A stretch of DNA of 64,000 bases from contig CAZRJC010000011.1 of the NCBI GenBank assembly GCA_964600385.1, positions 8,894-72,893 of the forward strand. The letters are read 5' to 3'. This stretch comes from DMER64 sp964600385 (GTDB lineage Bacteria > Bacteroidota > Bacteroidia > Bacteroidales > UBA932). The position numbers and the translations under genes are program-made. Below are positions 30,780 through 39,870 of this stretch, one piece after another; within the stretch, counting starts at the first letter, position 1; each line of letters opens with the position of its first letter. Under the pieces are notes generated by a model. It had not been told where the DNA came from. It ran no database searches and worked only from the letters and a program-made list of their open reading frames with translations.

Positions 30780-32368
30780 TGAATTATCCTCCCCCGGGTA
30801 TCGATAACCCGTATCACGTCCCTTTCCCTGACCATTGCACGCCCATGAGAAAACCGGGTAACAGTATCGTATTGAAAATTAATTACTTTATTGCCACTGG
30901 TATCTATATAGCCCCAGCATCCTTTATATCGCATGCCCGCCAGGCCGTTTGAAAACCTGTCGTGTCCGTCTTCAAAAATAAAAGGAACTACCGTATTTCC
31001 CTGTTTATCTATAAAACCGTATTGTTTCCTTATTCGTTCCGACATCAGGTTAAAACGGGCCGCCAGTGCTCTTTCCTGGTGAAAATCACCAATTTCTACA
31101 AAAACCAGCGAGAAAGGAATAAGAAAACGACCGTCCCGGTCTGCCACTGCGTATTTATTGTCATGTCGTATTATCGTGACTCCATTACTATATCTCGATA
31201 TGTTGTCATAGATGCAATGGATGGTTTCTTTCCCGTTTTTATCAAGGACACCGTACCGGTTCTCTTTTTTTACGATTGTCATCTCCTCACAATAATCGTC
31301 AATATATTCATAGGCTTCTGAAGGAGAAGACAGGTCACGCGTATTCCTGAGTGCGAAATTATCCTTGTCTCCCGTTACAATCCAGTCCATTCCATGGTGG
31401 TAATATATAGTGTCGTACACAGGTTCAATCAGTATTCCTGCATGACGGTCCAACAAACCATAACGGCCGTCTTTCCTGACCATAAAGGTTTTTGGTGTAC
31501 AAACGTCTGCCATATCATATGAAAGAGGAACAACAGGTACTTCATCGCCTTGGCGGTGTACCCCTTCTGAGCCTTGCCTTCTGACAAGATAATATCTGGG
31601 ATCGTAATACGAGACGTCAATATGGTCATAGGCAACCGGAACAATCCGCTGTCCCAAAGAATCCAAAGCTCCCCACAAACCCGACCGGCCTACAAAATAG
31701 GCTCCGTTCCTTACCTCCAGCTTATCGTATGCGGCCACCGCACATTCCTTTCCCCAGCTGTCAATGACACCAAAAAGATGCGTATCGTTCGATTTTGTAA
31801 TCATAAAAGGCAGCTTTTCATCCTGGTATTCGGTAAGGATACGTTCAGAAGACATTGGAATGGTATGTTTTCCCTTTTCATTTATGCATCCGGACTGCCC
31901 GTCCAGGTGAACAATAACCACATGGTCCATTGTCTCAACACTGTCATAAACTGGATAAGCCACCCATCGGCCCTTTCTGTCCAGTACCCCTTTTCCCAGC
32001 GGTGTTTTGACTACACAGAAGTTTTTTCTGAAAGGGTCCATACCGGTATAAAACTCCTTTGTAAGGAGAAGGCCCAGGGAATCCATATAATTATAGCCTT
32101 TATCCGGAATACATATGACACCCGGATTAAAACTTCCCAAATCGTAACCACCGTTGTAAAGCATGGCGTCCCGGCGTATGTCGGCGGCCGGAGCAAGCCT
32201 GTAAAAATGAACTATATGGTTTTTATGCCATGATGAAAGCCAGGAGGTTTTCATCAGCATGAAACCGGAATTTTTCCACAGAAAAGGAAGCAAAAAAGTT
32301 ATCAAAAACACCAACAGAACGCCTGCGGCTATCCGGAAACAGCGTTTTCTATGCTGCCACTTTTTCAT
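30776..32368 (-). CDS. WG-repeat membrane-anchored protein
   Basis: A 530-residue protein with one N-terminal transmembrane anchor (about 12-31). It then has at least nine WG-type beta repeats such as GLWGALDSLGQRIVPVAYDHID, RYGLLDRHAGILIEPVYD, RYGVLDKNGKETIHCIYD and CWGYIDTSGNKVINFQYD. Such propeller-like repeats probably bind protein or glycan outside the membrane; no catalytic role is known. The gene overlaps tatC by 20 nt and the ABC-F gene by 4 nt. Confidence 0.88.
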   Translation of the reverse strand: MKKWQHRKRCFRIAAGVLLVFLITFLLPFLWKNSGFMLMKTSWLSSWHKNHIVHFYRLAPAADIRRDAMLYNGGYDLGSFNPGVICIPDKGYNYMDSLGLLLTKEFYTGMDPFRKNFCVVKTPLGKGVLDRKGRWVAYPVYDSVETMDHVVIVHLDGQSGCINEKGKHTIPMSSERILTEYQDEKLPFMITKSNDTHLFGVIDSWGKECAVAAYDKLEVRNGAYFVGRSGLWGALDSLGQRIVPVAYDHIDVSYYDPRYYLVRRQGSEGVHRQGDEVPVVPLSYDMADVCTPKTFMVRKDGRYGLLDRHAGILIEPVYDTIYYHHGMDWIVTGDKDNFALRNTRDLSSPSEAYEYIDDYCEEMTIVKKENRYGVLDKNGKETIHCIYDNISRYSNGVTIIRHDNKYAVADRDGRFLIPFSLVFVEIGDFHQERALAARFNLMSERIRKQYGFIDKQGNTVVPFIFEDGHDRFSNGLAGMRYKGCWGYIDTSGNKVINFQYDTVTRFSHGRAMVRERDVIRVIDTRGRIIQ

Positions 32369-33170
32369 CTCTTTCGGCTTTCGTGAAACTTACCAGGATA
32401 CTCACTTCGTACAAGAGATAAAGCGGCAGGGCCACTACGAATAAAGTGAAAGCATCTCCGCTGGGAGTAATGATGGCTGCCAGAAGCAGTAAGATACATG
32501 CTGCATGTTTGCGGTACTTTTTAAGAAGTTCTTTGGATATGACACCAATCCGGGAAAGAAGACGCAAAAGCACAGGCATCTCAAATACAAGGCCCATGAT
32601 CAATATCAGCCAGGTGAACATATGAATGTAAGACTGCAGGGAGATCTGGTTCTTTACCCATTCAGTTACCTGATAACCTCCAAGAAAATTCAGGGTTAGC
32701 GGAAATACAAAAAAATAGCCTACCAGCACGCCGAGAAAAAAAAGAAAAGAGCACCAGCCAAAGGCACTCACTACAGATTTTTTTTCACGGGGATATAAAG
32801 CCGGTCTTATAAACAGCCACAATTGATATAGCACGAAAGGCGTAGCCAGAATAAATGCCAGACTGAAAGAAACATTAATGTGAGTGAAAAACTGAGCAGA
32901 AAGTTCAATGTTCTGCAATTCGAGCAAAAATGGATCCGGCGCGATGGAAGGAATTCCAACAAAACGAGCCAGGCTGTCCAGCCACTGATACAATATGAAA
33001 TCCGAACTCCTGGGAGCAAAAATAATAGTTTCGAACACAAGGCGTTTATTCACAAAAACCACCACCATTAAAACAACAATGGCAATGATTGAACGGAACA
33101 ACACCTTGCGAAATTCATCGAGATGTTCCCAGAAGGTCATCTCTTTTGTATCCCGGGAAGATTCGGCCAC
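32349..33170 (-). CDS. tatC: Sec-independent protein translocase TatC
   Basis: A 273-residue inner-membrane protein with six predicted helices. The conserved TatC opening EMTFWEHLDEFRKVLFRS is present, as are PFVLYQLWLFIRPALYPREKK and FEMPVLLRLLSRIG. It forms the twin-arginine signal receptor with TatA. Start and stop spacing (3 nt from tatA, 20-nt overlap with the next gene) indicate one operon. Confidence 0.95.
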   Translation of the reverse strand: MAESSRDTKEMTFWEHLDEFRKVLFRSIIAIVVLMVVVFVNKRLVFETIIFAPRSSDFILYQWLDSLARFVGIPSIAPDPFLLELQNIELSAQFFTHINVSFSLAFILATPFVLYQLWLFIRPALYPREKKSVVSAFGWCSFLFFLGVLVGYFFVFPLTLNFLGGYQVTEWVKNQISLQSYIHMFTWLILIMGLVFEMPVLLRLLSRIGVISKELLKKYRKHAACILLLLAAIITPSGDAFTLFVVALPLYLLYEVSILVSFTKAERDEKVAA

Positions 33171-33173
33171 AGA

Positions 33174-33386
33174 TTATTTTTTTATCTCGTCGTTAATATC
33201 CTTTACGTCGTCCTTCAACTCCTCTTCCACTCCTTTAACCCCGTCCTTGAAGCTCTTAACGCCTTTTCCAATGCCTTTCATCAATTCGGGAATCTTGCGG
33301 CCCCCGAAAAGAAGGAGAACAATCAAAGCAATGATAATGATCTCGGTAGTGCCGAGTGTGCCGAACAACAGTATCTTATTCATCAT
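33174..33386 (-). CDS. tatA: Sec-independent protein translocase TatA/TatE
   Basis: A 70-residue protein with one N-terminal transmembrane helix, the LLFGGRKIPELMKGIGKG hinge and amphipathic helix of TatA, and an acidic/lysine tail. The window shows no separate TatB, as usual in Bacteroidota. It is directly followed by tatC. Confidence 0.93.
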   Translation of the reverse strand: MMNKILLFGTLGTTEIIIIALIVLLLFGGRKIPELMKGIGKGVKSFKDGVKGVEEELKDDVKDINDEIKK

Positions 33387-33399
33387 ATTAAATGTTAAT

Positions 33400-33810
33400 T
33401 TACAAATTTAGCAATTTTTCTATTACCTCTGTGAGAAAATGGGGTGCCCTTACCGGTCTCCCGGAGGACCTGTCTACAAAGGCCAAAACAACAGAACCCT
33501 TTGCCAGCAAGACTTCCGAAGGATTGTATATTTCGTAGAGGAACGTAATGCGGGAACGCGGTACTTCTTCAAGACGCGTCACTACAGAAAGCACCTCGCC
33601 GTAATGGGCGGGGAAAATATAATCGCAATGCACAGAACGAACAGGCATGATAATACCCTGACGCTCCGTTTCCACATATGGAACGCCATAATGTCCCATC
33701 ATCTCTTCCCGTCCGGTTTCAAAATAACGGATGTAGTTGGAATGATGAACCACACCCATCTGGTCTGTCTCGTAATATCGGACGGTAATCTTTGATGTAT
33801 AGGAAATCAT
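33400..33810 (-). CDS. acyl-CoA thioesterase (YbgC/4HBT hotdog family)
   Basis: A 136-residue hotdog-fold protein with VRYYETDQMGVVHHSNYIRYFETGREEMM at the start, where Asp and His-His are the 4HBT active-site signature, followed by PVRSVHCDYIFPAHYGE. It probably hydrolyses short acyl-CoA or acyl-ACP thioesters. I start at the ATG at 33808-33810; an upstream extension runs into the preceding gene and adds an unrelated N-terminus. It starts 2 nt after that gene's stop and precedes tatA by 13 nt. Confidence 0.88.
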   Translation of the reverse strand: MISYTSKITVRYYETDQMGVVHHSNYIRYFETGREEMMGHYGVPYVETERQGIIMPVRSVHCDYIFPAHYGEVLSVVTRLEEVPRSRITFLYEIYNPSEVLLAKGSVVLAFVDRSSGRPVRAPHFLTEVIEKLLNL

Positions 33811-33812
33811 GG

Positions 33813-36800
33813 TTAATCCAGTATGACAGCCTTGTCGGAAGGCACGTAATAAATCAATTTGAAATTGTCTACGGTAAGCGTACTCTTGTCTGCTCCCTTG
33901 AACAGGTCTCCCTGGTAGGATGAGGTCATGCGCACCACCAGATGAGTCATCTTCAGGTCCTCTTTTCCGGGGACATTTGTGAACATGACCTCTGCATGAG
34001 TCCATCCGGGAGCTCCCTCGGTATAAAGTTCATACCCGGCAATCAGCGTGGGTTTGTTCACCAGATCGTATTTCCATGCACCTCCGGCCAGATGATGCAC
34101 TTCTGTTGCCATAACGGCTTTATCGGGTCCAGGTACGTTCACCGGATCCTTGAATGCCGGAACCACCCCGCTCTTTGGCTCGGTATACACTCGCTGTCCT
34201 CCGGAAACGTATTTGTAGTCAATCTCAAAACCAACCGGGTTGGAGTCTGCCGTGAACGGAACGCCGAATGCAGTCATATTGGACGGATTACGCACGTCCT
34301 CGGCATCTATGCTCAGGGTAAATTTTCCAAGCATTACAGCTCCTGCAGCAAGGCTGGTCACTTTATACACCACCAGATTCATGGTCTTTAGCTGCGTTAT
34401 CATCTGGGCAGCATACGTGCTATTGTAGCCCGTCACCCTGGAAGTTCCGGATATCTGGGTGTTATTGCCTGTGGTCCATCCCTTTCCGTCCGAAGGCAAC
34501 AGGTTCGTGGTTCCTTCCACGCTTCCCCATAATTCAAATCCGCTGTTATATACCTGAGGCGCATACATCAGTTGTACAGTCCATTCTTGAACAGACTCAT
34601 CCTGAGCCTGTACCCTGAACTTCAGCGGCGAGCCGAAAGACAACTCCATGGGAGCTCCCGATACGATACCCACTAGCCGGGCATCGGGAGATACCGAGAT
34701 ACGGGGATTGATGGTGAGCACCGAGCTGGCGGAAGGACGCACTTTCACCAGCAGATTAATAAGGTTTTTATCCGGTTCAAGGTATTTCTCAGCAAACTCA
34801 AAACCCGTGGAAGGTTCTCCGGAAACAAACCCGGTTACCTGAGCCAGGTTACTTCGCGGAACAGACCGGTCTTCAAGCTTGATTGTCCACGAAGACGAAA
34901 CTGTTTTACTTTCCGATGTCACTGTAAACGCATGGATCTCATCCCTGGAATTGAAAACAATCCGGTGCTCTGTTCCAAACCCTTCGGGATAAGAAATGGA
35001 AGCATTTTTTGACACAGCCATTACCCCGTTCACAGTAAGAGGCATTTTGGAAGACCAATCTTTAATAATGAGTGTTATCGTTTTATTCAGGGTATCCACA
35101 ACGCCCCAATCTTCAAGCACTATATTGTTGGAAGTTGAAGATGTTCCAATGTAACTTTCTATATAGTAACTAATTACCGACGCCTCTTTGTTTTCGGTCC
35201 TTTCGTCAGCCAAACGTAAAGACCAGTGTTTTTTGTCCGAGCTTTCTGCCACAACAGTTAACGGGGCAATGTCTTCTATACTGTAAAAAGATATGCCGTT
35301 GGAGTAATTCTCCTCAAGTACGGCCTTATCTGAAAGCTTCATGGAAAAAGCATCTATAACCATTGGGAAATCATACCCGGCTTTCAATATCAGAGTAACG
35401 GTACTGTCTTGCCCGTTCACTTCAGCCTGGTTGTTTTTTAATTTAACATCTCCTTCCCGGGAATGATACGAACTAACGCTGAAAGATTCAATTTCTGCCT
35501 GAGTGTTGAACCAGGGACGGGGTTTTATTGTCCATTCCCTGACAGCACCGGACTCAGAAATTACTGAAAAAACCAGTCTGCTTTTATATGACGGGAACGC
35601 AATGGTGTCGGGTATCTCAGCTACCGCCATATCAGACACCTGCATGTCATACCCGGTAACATACAAAGGAAAGTCTTTGCCGCTCTCAACAGGAATCTCA
35701 ATCAGGGCGGTTTTTTCATCTATCACGGGATTGCCCAGTACCATTTCGTTTGCCGAGGATTCGTATTTATTTATTTTGAATCCTGTAACTGCATTTTCTG
35801 TGTTCAGCCATTTGTGCCATTGCAGGGTCCATTTGCGAGCCAGGTGCTCAATGACATCTACCAGGTAAAAAACGGCATTTTCATTCCAGTCTTTAATGGT
35901 TACCTGATCATCGGGAGCGAGGCCCACTGCCTGTACAAACGGACTCAGTCCGTATGAAAAAGTCACATTCCAGGGAAAAGAAACATGATTGGGACGTATG
36001 TCCACGGAAAGTAATCCTTTCTCACTGTCAACTGCAAAATAGGAATTTTCAGGTCCTGCCGGCTGAAACGCAAGACTCATTGGCGGCATGGGATGCAACC
36101 GTTCCCATGTGCCGGGATCTGTCTGAGAGGGATCATCGGTCAGTTTCACCTTATTCAGGCAAACGGTCCACACCTGCTTTTTACCGCTGTCTGCCTTTAC
36201 AACTACAGTTGTCTCCTGCCCGTAATCATCAAAGGTAAACGTCATGCTTTCCGTCCCATCCTCAATGGAGGCTCCTTCACTGAGTTTAAAAGCAAGAGAC
36301 AGCGTCAGAGGGAATTTTCCTCCGTTATCGATTCCCAGTATCTCTATGGCTGAACTGGCCACTTTAAGTATAGGCGCCGGTGCAATCAGAAAATTTTCCG
36401 GTGAAACGTCATGCAGTTCAATAGATCTGATCTCGGCCAGATCACTTCTTTCCTTTACGGAAATAGCAAATTCATAAGTATGCACCACCCCGCTTTGTGC
36501 AACAAGATGGAGCTTTCTTACAGTTTCGGGAGTTTCAAAAACAAGAGTATTCTCCGGATCAAATCCAAGTATCTTGTCTATGGTCTGTTTTGTTTTAACA
36601 GCAAAAGAAACGGTTACAGGAAATTCATACTTACCGTATTCCATTGGAAGTACAACCCGGTCTGCTTCTATGATCGGATCATTAAAGACCACCGCCTGGG
36701 GTGCACTTTCAATAATATCACAAGAGACAATGTCTGCATTGTCGTCCATTTCCTTTACCTGCACACATTGAACAGTCAAAGTGAGCAACAGGAAGGCGAT

Positions 36801-36821
36801 AATCGCAGACTTGGTTTTCAT
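33813..36821 (-). CDS. large surface lipoprotein with repeated beta-domains and PCMD domain
   Basis: A 1002-residue lipoprotein (LTLTVQCVQ, Cys about residue 19). About residues 30-770 form a series of beta-sandwich repeats that each close with a Trp motif: KKQVWTVCLN, ARKWTLQW, VREWTIKP, KHWSLRLAD, SSWTIKLED and VQEWTVQL. The last part (about 775-1000) has the layout of the PCMD putative carbohydrate-metabolism domain: NSGFELWG at its start, a FGVPFT segment and STLTVDNFKL near the end. It is probably exposed at the cell surface and binds glycan. Oddly, it lies inside a housekeeping operon, overlapping valS by 4 nt. Confidence 0.8.
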   Translation of the reverse strand: MKTKSAIIAFLLLTLTVQCVQVKEMDDNADIVSCDIIESAPQAVVFNDPIIEADRVVLPMEYGKYEFPVTVSFAVKTKQTIDKILGFDPENTLVFETPETVRKLHLVAQSGVVHTYEFAISVKERSDLAEIRSIELHDVSPENFLIAPAPILKVASSAIEILGIDNGGKFPLTLSLAFKLSEGASIEDGTESMTFTFDDYGQETTVVVKADSGKKQVWTVCLNKVKLTDDPSQTDPGTWERLHPMPPMSLAFQPAGPENSYFAVDSEKGLLSVDIRPNHVSFPWNVTFSYGLSPFVQAVGLAPDDQVTIKDWNENAVFYLVDVIEHLARKWTLQWHKWLNTENAVTGFKINKYESSANEMVLGNPVIDEKTALIEIPVESGKDFPLYVTGYDMQVSDMAVAEIPDTIAFPSYKSRLVFSVISESGAVREWTIKPRPWFNTQAEIESFSVSSYHSREGDVKLKNNQAEVNGQDSTVTLILKAGYDFPMVIDAFSMKLSDKAVLEENYSNGISFYSIEDIAPLTVVAESSDKKHWSLRLADERTENKEASVISYYIESYIGTSSTSNNIVLEDWGVVDTLNKTITLIIKDWSSKMPLTVNGVMAVSKNASISYPEGFGTEHRIVFNSRDEIHAFTVTSESKTVSSSWTIKLEDRSVPRSNLAQVTGFVSGEPSTGFEFAEKYLEPDKNLINLLVKVRPSASSVLTINPRISVSPDARLVGIVSGAPMELSFGSPLKFRVQAQDESVQEWTVQLMYAPQVYNSGFELWGSVEGTTNLLPSDGKGWTTGNNTQISGTSRVTGYNSTYAAQMITQLKTMNLVVYKVTSLAAGAVMLGKFTLSIDAEDVRNPSNMTAFGVPFTADSNPVGFEIDYKYVSGGQRVYTEPKSGVVPAFKDPVNVPGPDKAVMATEVHHLAGGAWKYDLVNKPTLIAGYELYTEGAPGWTHAEVMFTNVPGKEDLKMTHLVVRMTSSYQGDLFKGADKSTLTVDNFKLIYYVPSDKAVILD

Positions 36822-39475
36822 ATCAGTAATTCTATCTGTTGTCTGAGGGCTGCTATCTTGGCCTGAGTATCCGATTGCTTTTTACGTTCGAGAGCCACCA
36901 CCTGTTCAGGCGCACGAAGAACAAAAGTATCATTGGCCAGCTTGTTTTCTATGCTTGCAAGGAATTTCACATAGTAATCCAGTTCCTGATTCAGTTTCTT
37001 CAACTCTTCCTTAGTGTCCAGCAAATCCCCGAGCGGAATAAAATATTCTGTGGTTCCAATCATGAAAGAACAGATTTGGCCATCCTGCGGAGCTTCCTGA
37101 ACAGACACTATCTTCTCCAGGCCTCCCAGGCGCACAGCTATACAATGCAGTTCTGCGGCAAAATCTCCTTTGACATAAAGACTCAGCGGTACCTTTTGGG
37201 CAATTTGTTTGCTGTGCCTCAATCCCCTGATAGCCACAACCAATTCCTGCAATGCAGCAAAACGTTCCAGTATGGGAACATCATAGGCACCTGCATTGGG
37301 CAATAAAGAGATCATAAGGCTTTCCCCTTCTTTGCGTTCCTGCAGATTCTGCCATAATTCTTCGGTTATGAAAGGCATGAAGGGATGCAGCAGCCTTAGC
37401 AGTTTATCAAAAAACAGCAGCGTTGCGTCGTATGTACCGGCATCCAGACACTTAACTCCGTCTTCATTTGCAGACGGTTTTATGATTTCCAGATACCATG
37501 CGCAGAAGTCATCCCAGAAACGTTTGTAAATGAGCATTAACGCATCGGAAAGGCGGAATTTGGCAAACAGATCGTCTGTTTCTGCGATGGTCTGTTTCAG
37601 GAGCTGATCGAACCAACGGACAGCACGGTTCGATGCTTCCGGAGTCTGAAGAGTTTCTGAACGTTCCCAGGAACGCACCAGACGGTAAGCATTCCATATT
37701 TTATTGCAGAAATTTCGGCCCTGTTCCACCTGTGTCTCATCAAACAGGATATCGTTACCGGCAGAAGTGCACAACATCATCCCAACACGCACTCCATCGG
37801 CTCCGTATTTATTCATCAATGCTATGGGATCGGGTGAGTTGCCAAGCGATTTGGACATTTTACGTCCCTGCTTGTCACGCACAATCCCTGTAAGGTATAC
37901 ATTCGAAAAAGGCTTGCTTCCGCAAAATGTATCTCCGGCCATGATCATGCGCGCAACCCAAAAGAATAATATCTCGGGGGCGGTTACCAGATCGTCTGTC
38001 GGATAATAGTAAGCCAGCTCGGCATTGGGCTCTTTTTCGGGATGTCCGGGTTTCTGCGGATCGAAAACCGATATGGGCCAGAGCCACGAGGAAAACCATG
38101 TATCCACTACATCAGAATCCTGTTTCAGATCACCGGCAGTCAGTGCAGGATCAATTCTTTGCGCTTTTTCTAGTGCCTGTTCCGGTGTGGCGGCTACAAC
38201 CACCTCACCACCGGGAAGGTAATAGGCAGGGATTTGCTGGCCCCACCACAACTGCCTGGAAATACACCAGTCACGGGCCGTTTCCATCCAGTGACGATAT
38301 GTGTTCCTGTATTTGTCAGGAATCAGTTTCACCTGTCCGTCTTCCACGTACTGCAACGCTTTTTTGGCTAAAACGTCAAGCTTAACAAACCATTGCGTAG
38401 ACAAACGCGGTTCAATAACCGCATTGGTTCTTTCTGAAAAGCCTACCTGAGTAGTGTAAGGTTCCGTTTTATCAAGGCAACCTGCCTGTTCCAGTAATTT
38501 TTCTATCTTTTTCCGGGCTGCAAAGCGGTCTTCGCCAACAAGAATCTGAGCCTGTTCGTTTAACGTGCCGTCCAGGTTCAGGATATCAATCACGGGCAGG
38601 TTATGACGCAGTCCTATTTCATAGTCATTGATATCGTGAGCCGGGGTAATCTTAAGACATCCCGTACCGAAATCCAGCGTTACATAATCATCCGAAATTA
38701 CTGGTATTTCTTTGTCGATAAGAGGAATAAGCACTTTTTTACCCACAAGGTGCGTATATCGTTCATCAGATGGGTTCACACATACTGCCACATCGGCCAT
38801 AATGGTTTCAGGACGCGTTGTGGCTACCATCAGGCAGGTTTCCTGCTTTTTTCCTTCCTCGGAAAAATAATAACGCAGATAATAAAGTTTTTCATTCACT
38901 TCTTTGTGGATAACCTCCTCGTCGCTCACTGCCGTTCCTCCCTGAGGGTCCCAGTTAACCATGCGTACACCGCGGTAAATGAGATCCTGCTCATACAGGT
39001 AAACGAATGTATCGGTAACCGCACGGCTCATCTCGGGATTCATGGTGAATTGAGTGCGGTCCCAGTCACAGGAAGCACCCAGTTTCTTTAATTGTTCCAG
39101 AATGATGCCGCCGTGTTTCTCCTTCCAGGTCCATGCATGTTGCAGAAATTCCTCTCTGGTGAGCATGCTTTTATCGATACCCTCGGCTTTAAGCTTTGCC
39201 ACTACCTTCGCTTCCGTCGCAATGGAGGCATGATCTGTTCCGGGCACCCAGCAGGCATTTTTACCCTGCATTCGTGCACGGCGCACCAGCACATCCTGAA
39301 TGGTATTGTTCAGCATGTGTCCCATGTGGAGCACTCCTGTAACGTTGGGAGGAGGAATGACCATACTGTATTTTGGTCTGTTATCGGGTACAGAGTGAAA
39401 AAACCTGTGGTGCAGCCAATACTTGTACCATTTATCCTCCGTTAGTGAAGGATCGTATATTGCGGGAAGTTCCAT
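36818..39475 (-). CDS. valS: valyl-tRNA synthetase
   Basis: An 885-residue class I synthetase charging tRNA-Val. It has VTGVLHMGHMLNN (HIGH-type motif), the CP1 editing domain (TTRPETIMADVAVCV), the GRKMSKSLGN motif near residue 540, an anticodon-binding domain and a C-terminal coiled-coil arm (LGDLLDTKEELKKLNQELDYY). I use the ATG at 39473-39475 (MELPAIYDP). It heads the nine-gene minus-strand run. Confidence 0.96.
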   Translation of the reverse strand: MELPAIYDPSLTEDKWYKYWLHHRFFHSVPDNRPKYSMVIPPPNVTGVLHMGHMLNNTIQDVLVRRARMQGKNACWVPGTDHASIATEAKVVAKLKAEGIDKSMLTREEFLQHAWTWKEKHGGIILEQLKKLGASCDWDRTQFTMNPEMSRAVTDTFVYLYEQDLIYRGVRMVNWDPQGGTAVSDEEVIHKEVNEKLYYLRYYFSEEGKKQETCLMVATTRPETIMADVAVCVNPSDERYTHLVGKKVLIPLIDKEIPVISDDYVTLDFGTGCLKITPAHDINDYEIGLRHNLPVIDILNLDGTLNEQAQILVGEDRFAARKKIEKLLEQAGCLDKTEPYTTQVGFSERTNAVIEPRLSTQWFVKLDVLAKKALQYVEDGQVKLIPDKYRNTYRHWMETARDWCISRQLWWGQQIPAYYLPGGEVVVAATPEQALEKAQRIDPALTAGDLKQDSDVVDTWFSSWLWPISVFDPQKPGHPEKEPNAELAYYYPTDDLVTAPEILFFWVARMIMAGDTFCGSKPFSNVYLTGIVRDKQGRKMSKSLGNSPDPIALMNKYGADGVRVGMMLCTSAGNDILFDETQVEQGRNFCNKIWNAYRLVRSWERSETLQTPEASNRAVRWFDQLLKQTIAETDDLFAKFRLSDALMLIYKRFWDDFCAWYLEIIKPSANEDGVKCLDAGTYDATLLFFDKLLRLLHPFMPFITEELWQNLQERKEGESLMISLLPNAGAYDVPILERFAALQELVVAIRGLRHSKQIAQKVPLSLYVKGDFAAELHCIAVRLGGLEKIVSVQEAPQDGQICSFMIGTTEYFIPLGDLLDTKEELKKLNQELDYYVKFLASIENKLANDTFVLRAPEQVVALERKKQSDTQAKIAALRQQIELLI

Positions 39476-39496
39476 ACGCTTAATCTGAATAAGGTG

Positions 39497-39504
39497 CAAA
39501 TATA
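39497..39504 (-). promoter_or_regulatory. -7 promoter box of the valS operon
   Basis: On the minus strand this reads TATATTTG, matching TAnnTTTG, and lies 21 nt upstream of the valS ATG. It would drive the whole downstream run to the flippase gene. Confidence 0.45.
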
Positions 39505-39514
39505 TAAAAAATAC

Positions 39515-39522
39515 TACTTTTG
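39515..39522 (+). promoter_or_regulatory. -7 promoter box before the DUF3467 gene
   Basis: TACTTTTG matches TAnnTTTG and ends 19 nt before the ATG at 39542. It is divergent from the valS promoter only 10 nt away, so the two promoters overlap in their upstream parts. Confidence 0.45.
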
Positions 39523-39541
39523 CAGTCTAAATCATATCTCC

Positions 39542-39856
39542 ATGGAAGCGATACCCAACAAAGAAATCAATATTGAATTACCGGACGACGTAGCACAGGG
39601 ATGTTATTCCAATCTGGCCATAATCACCCATTCGAGCAGCGAATTCATCTTCGATTTTATCCGGATGATGCCCGGTGTTCCCAAAGCCAAAGTTCAGAAC
39701 CGGATTATCATGACCCCCGAGCATGCCAAACGTTTCTTCAATGCACTGCAGGACAATATCCGCAAATACGAAGAACATTTTGGAAAAATCAACCTTTCCG
39801 GAATGAGCATGCCCAACATACCGCTTAACTTCGGAGACGGCACGCCACAGGCGTAA
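39542..39856 (+). CDS. DUF3467 family protein
   Basis: A 104-residue protein: NIELPDDVAQGCYSNLAIITHSSSEFIFDFIRMMPG, then AKVQNRIIMTPEHAKRFFNALQDNIRKYEE. This is the DUF3467 family, widespread in Bacteroidota, with no established function; the fold is probably a small alpha/beta protein. The start is set by the ATG after the promoter; an earlier in-frame ATG at 39494 would precede the promoter box. It stands alone between convergent and divergent neighbours. Confidence 0.85.
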   Translation: MEAIPNKEINIELPDDVAQGCYSNLAIITHSSSEFIFDFIRMMPGVPKAKVQNRIIMTPEHAKRFFNALQDNIRKYEEHFGKINLSGMSMPNIPLNFGDGTPQA

Positions 39857-39870
39857 CCCACGGAAATAAC

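Noticed and set aside
33811..34005. N-terminal extension of the thioesterase
   Set aside because: It lies inside the end of the upstream lipoprotein gene in another frame and is unlike hotdog-fold proteins.
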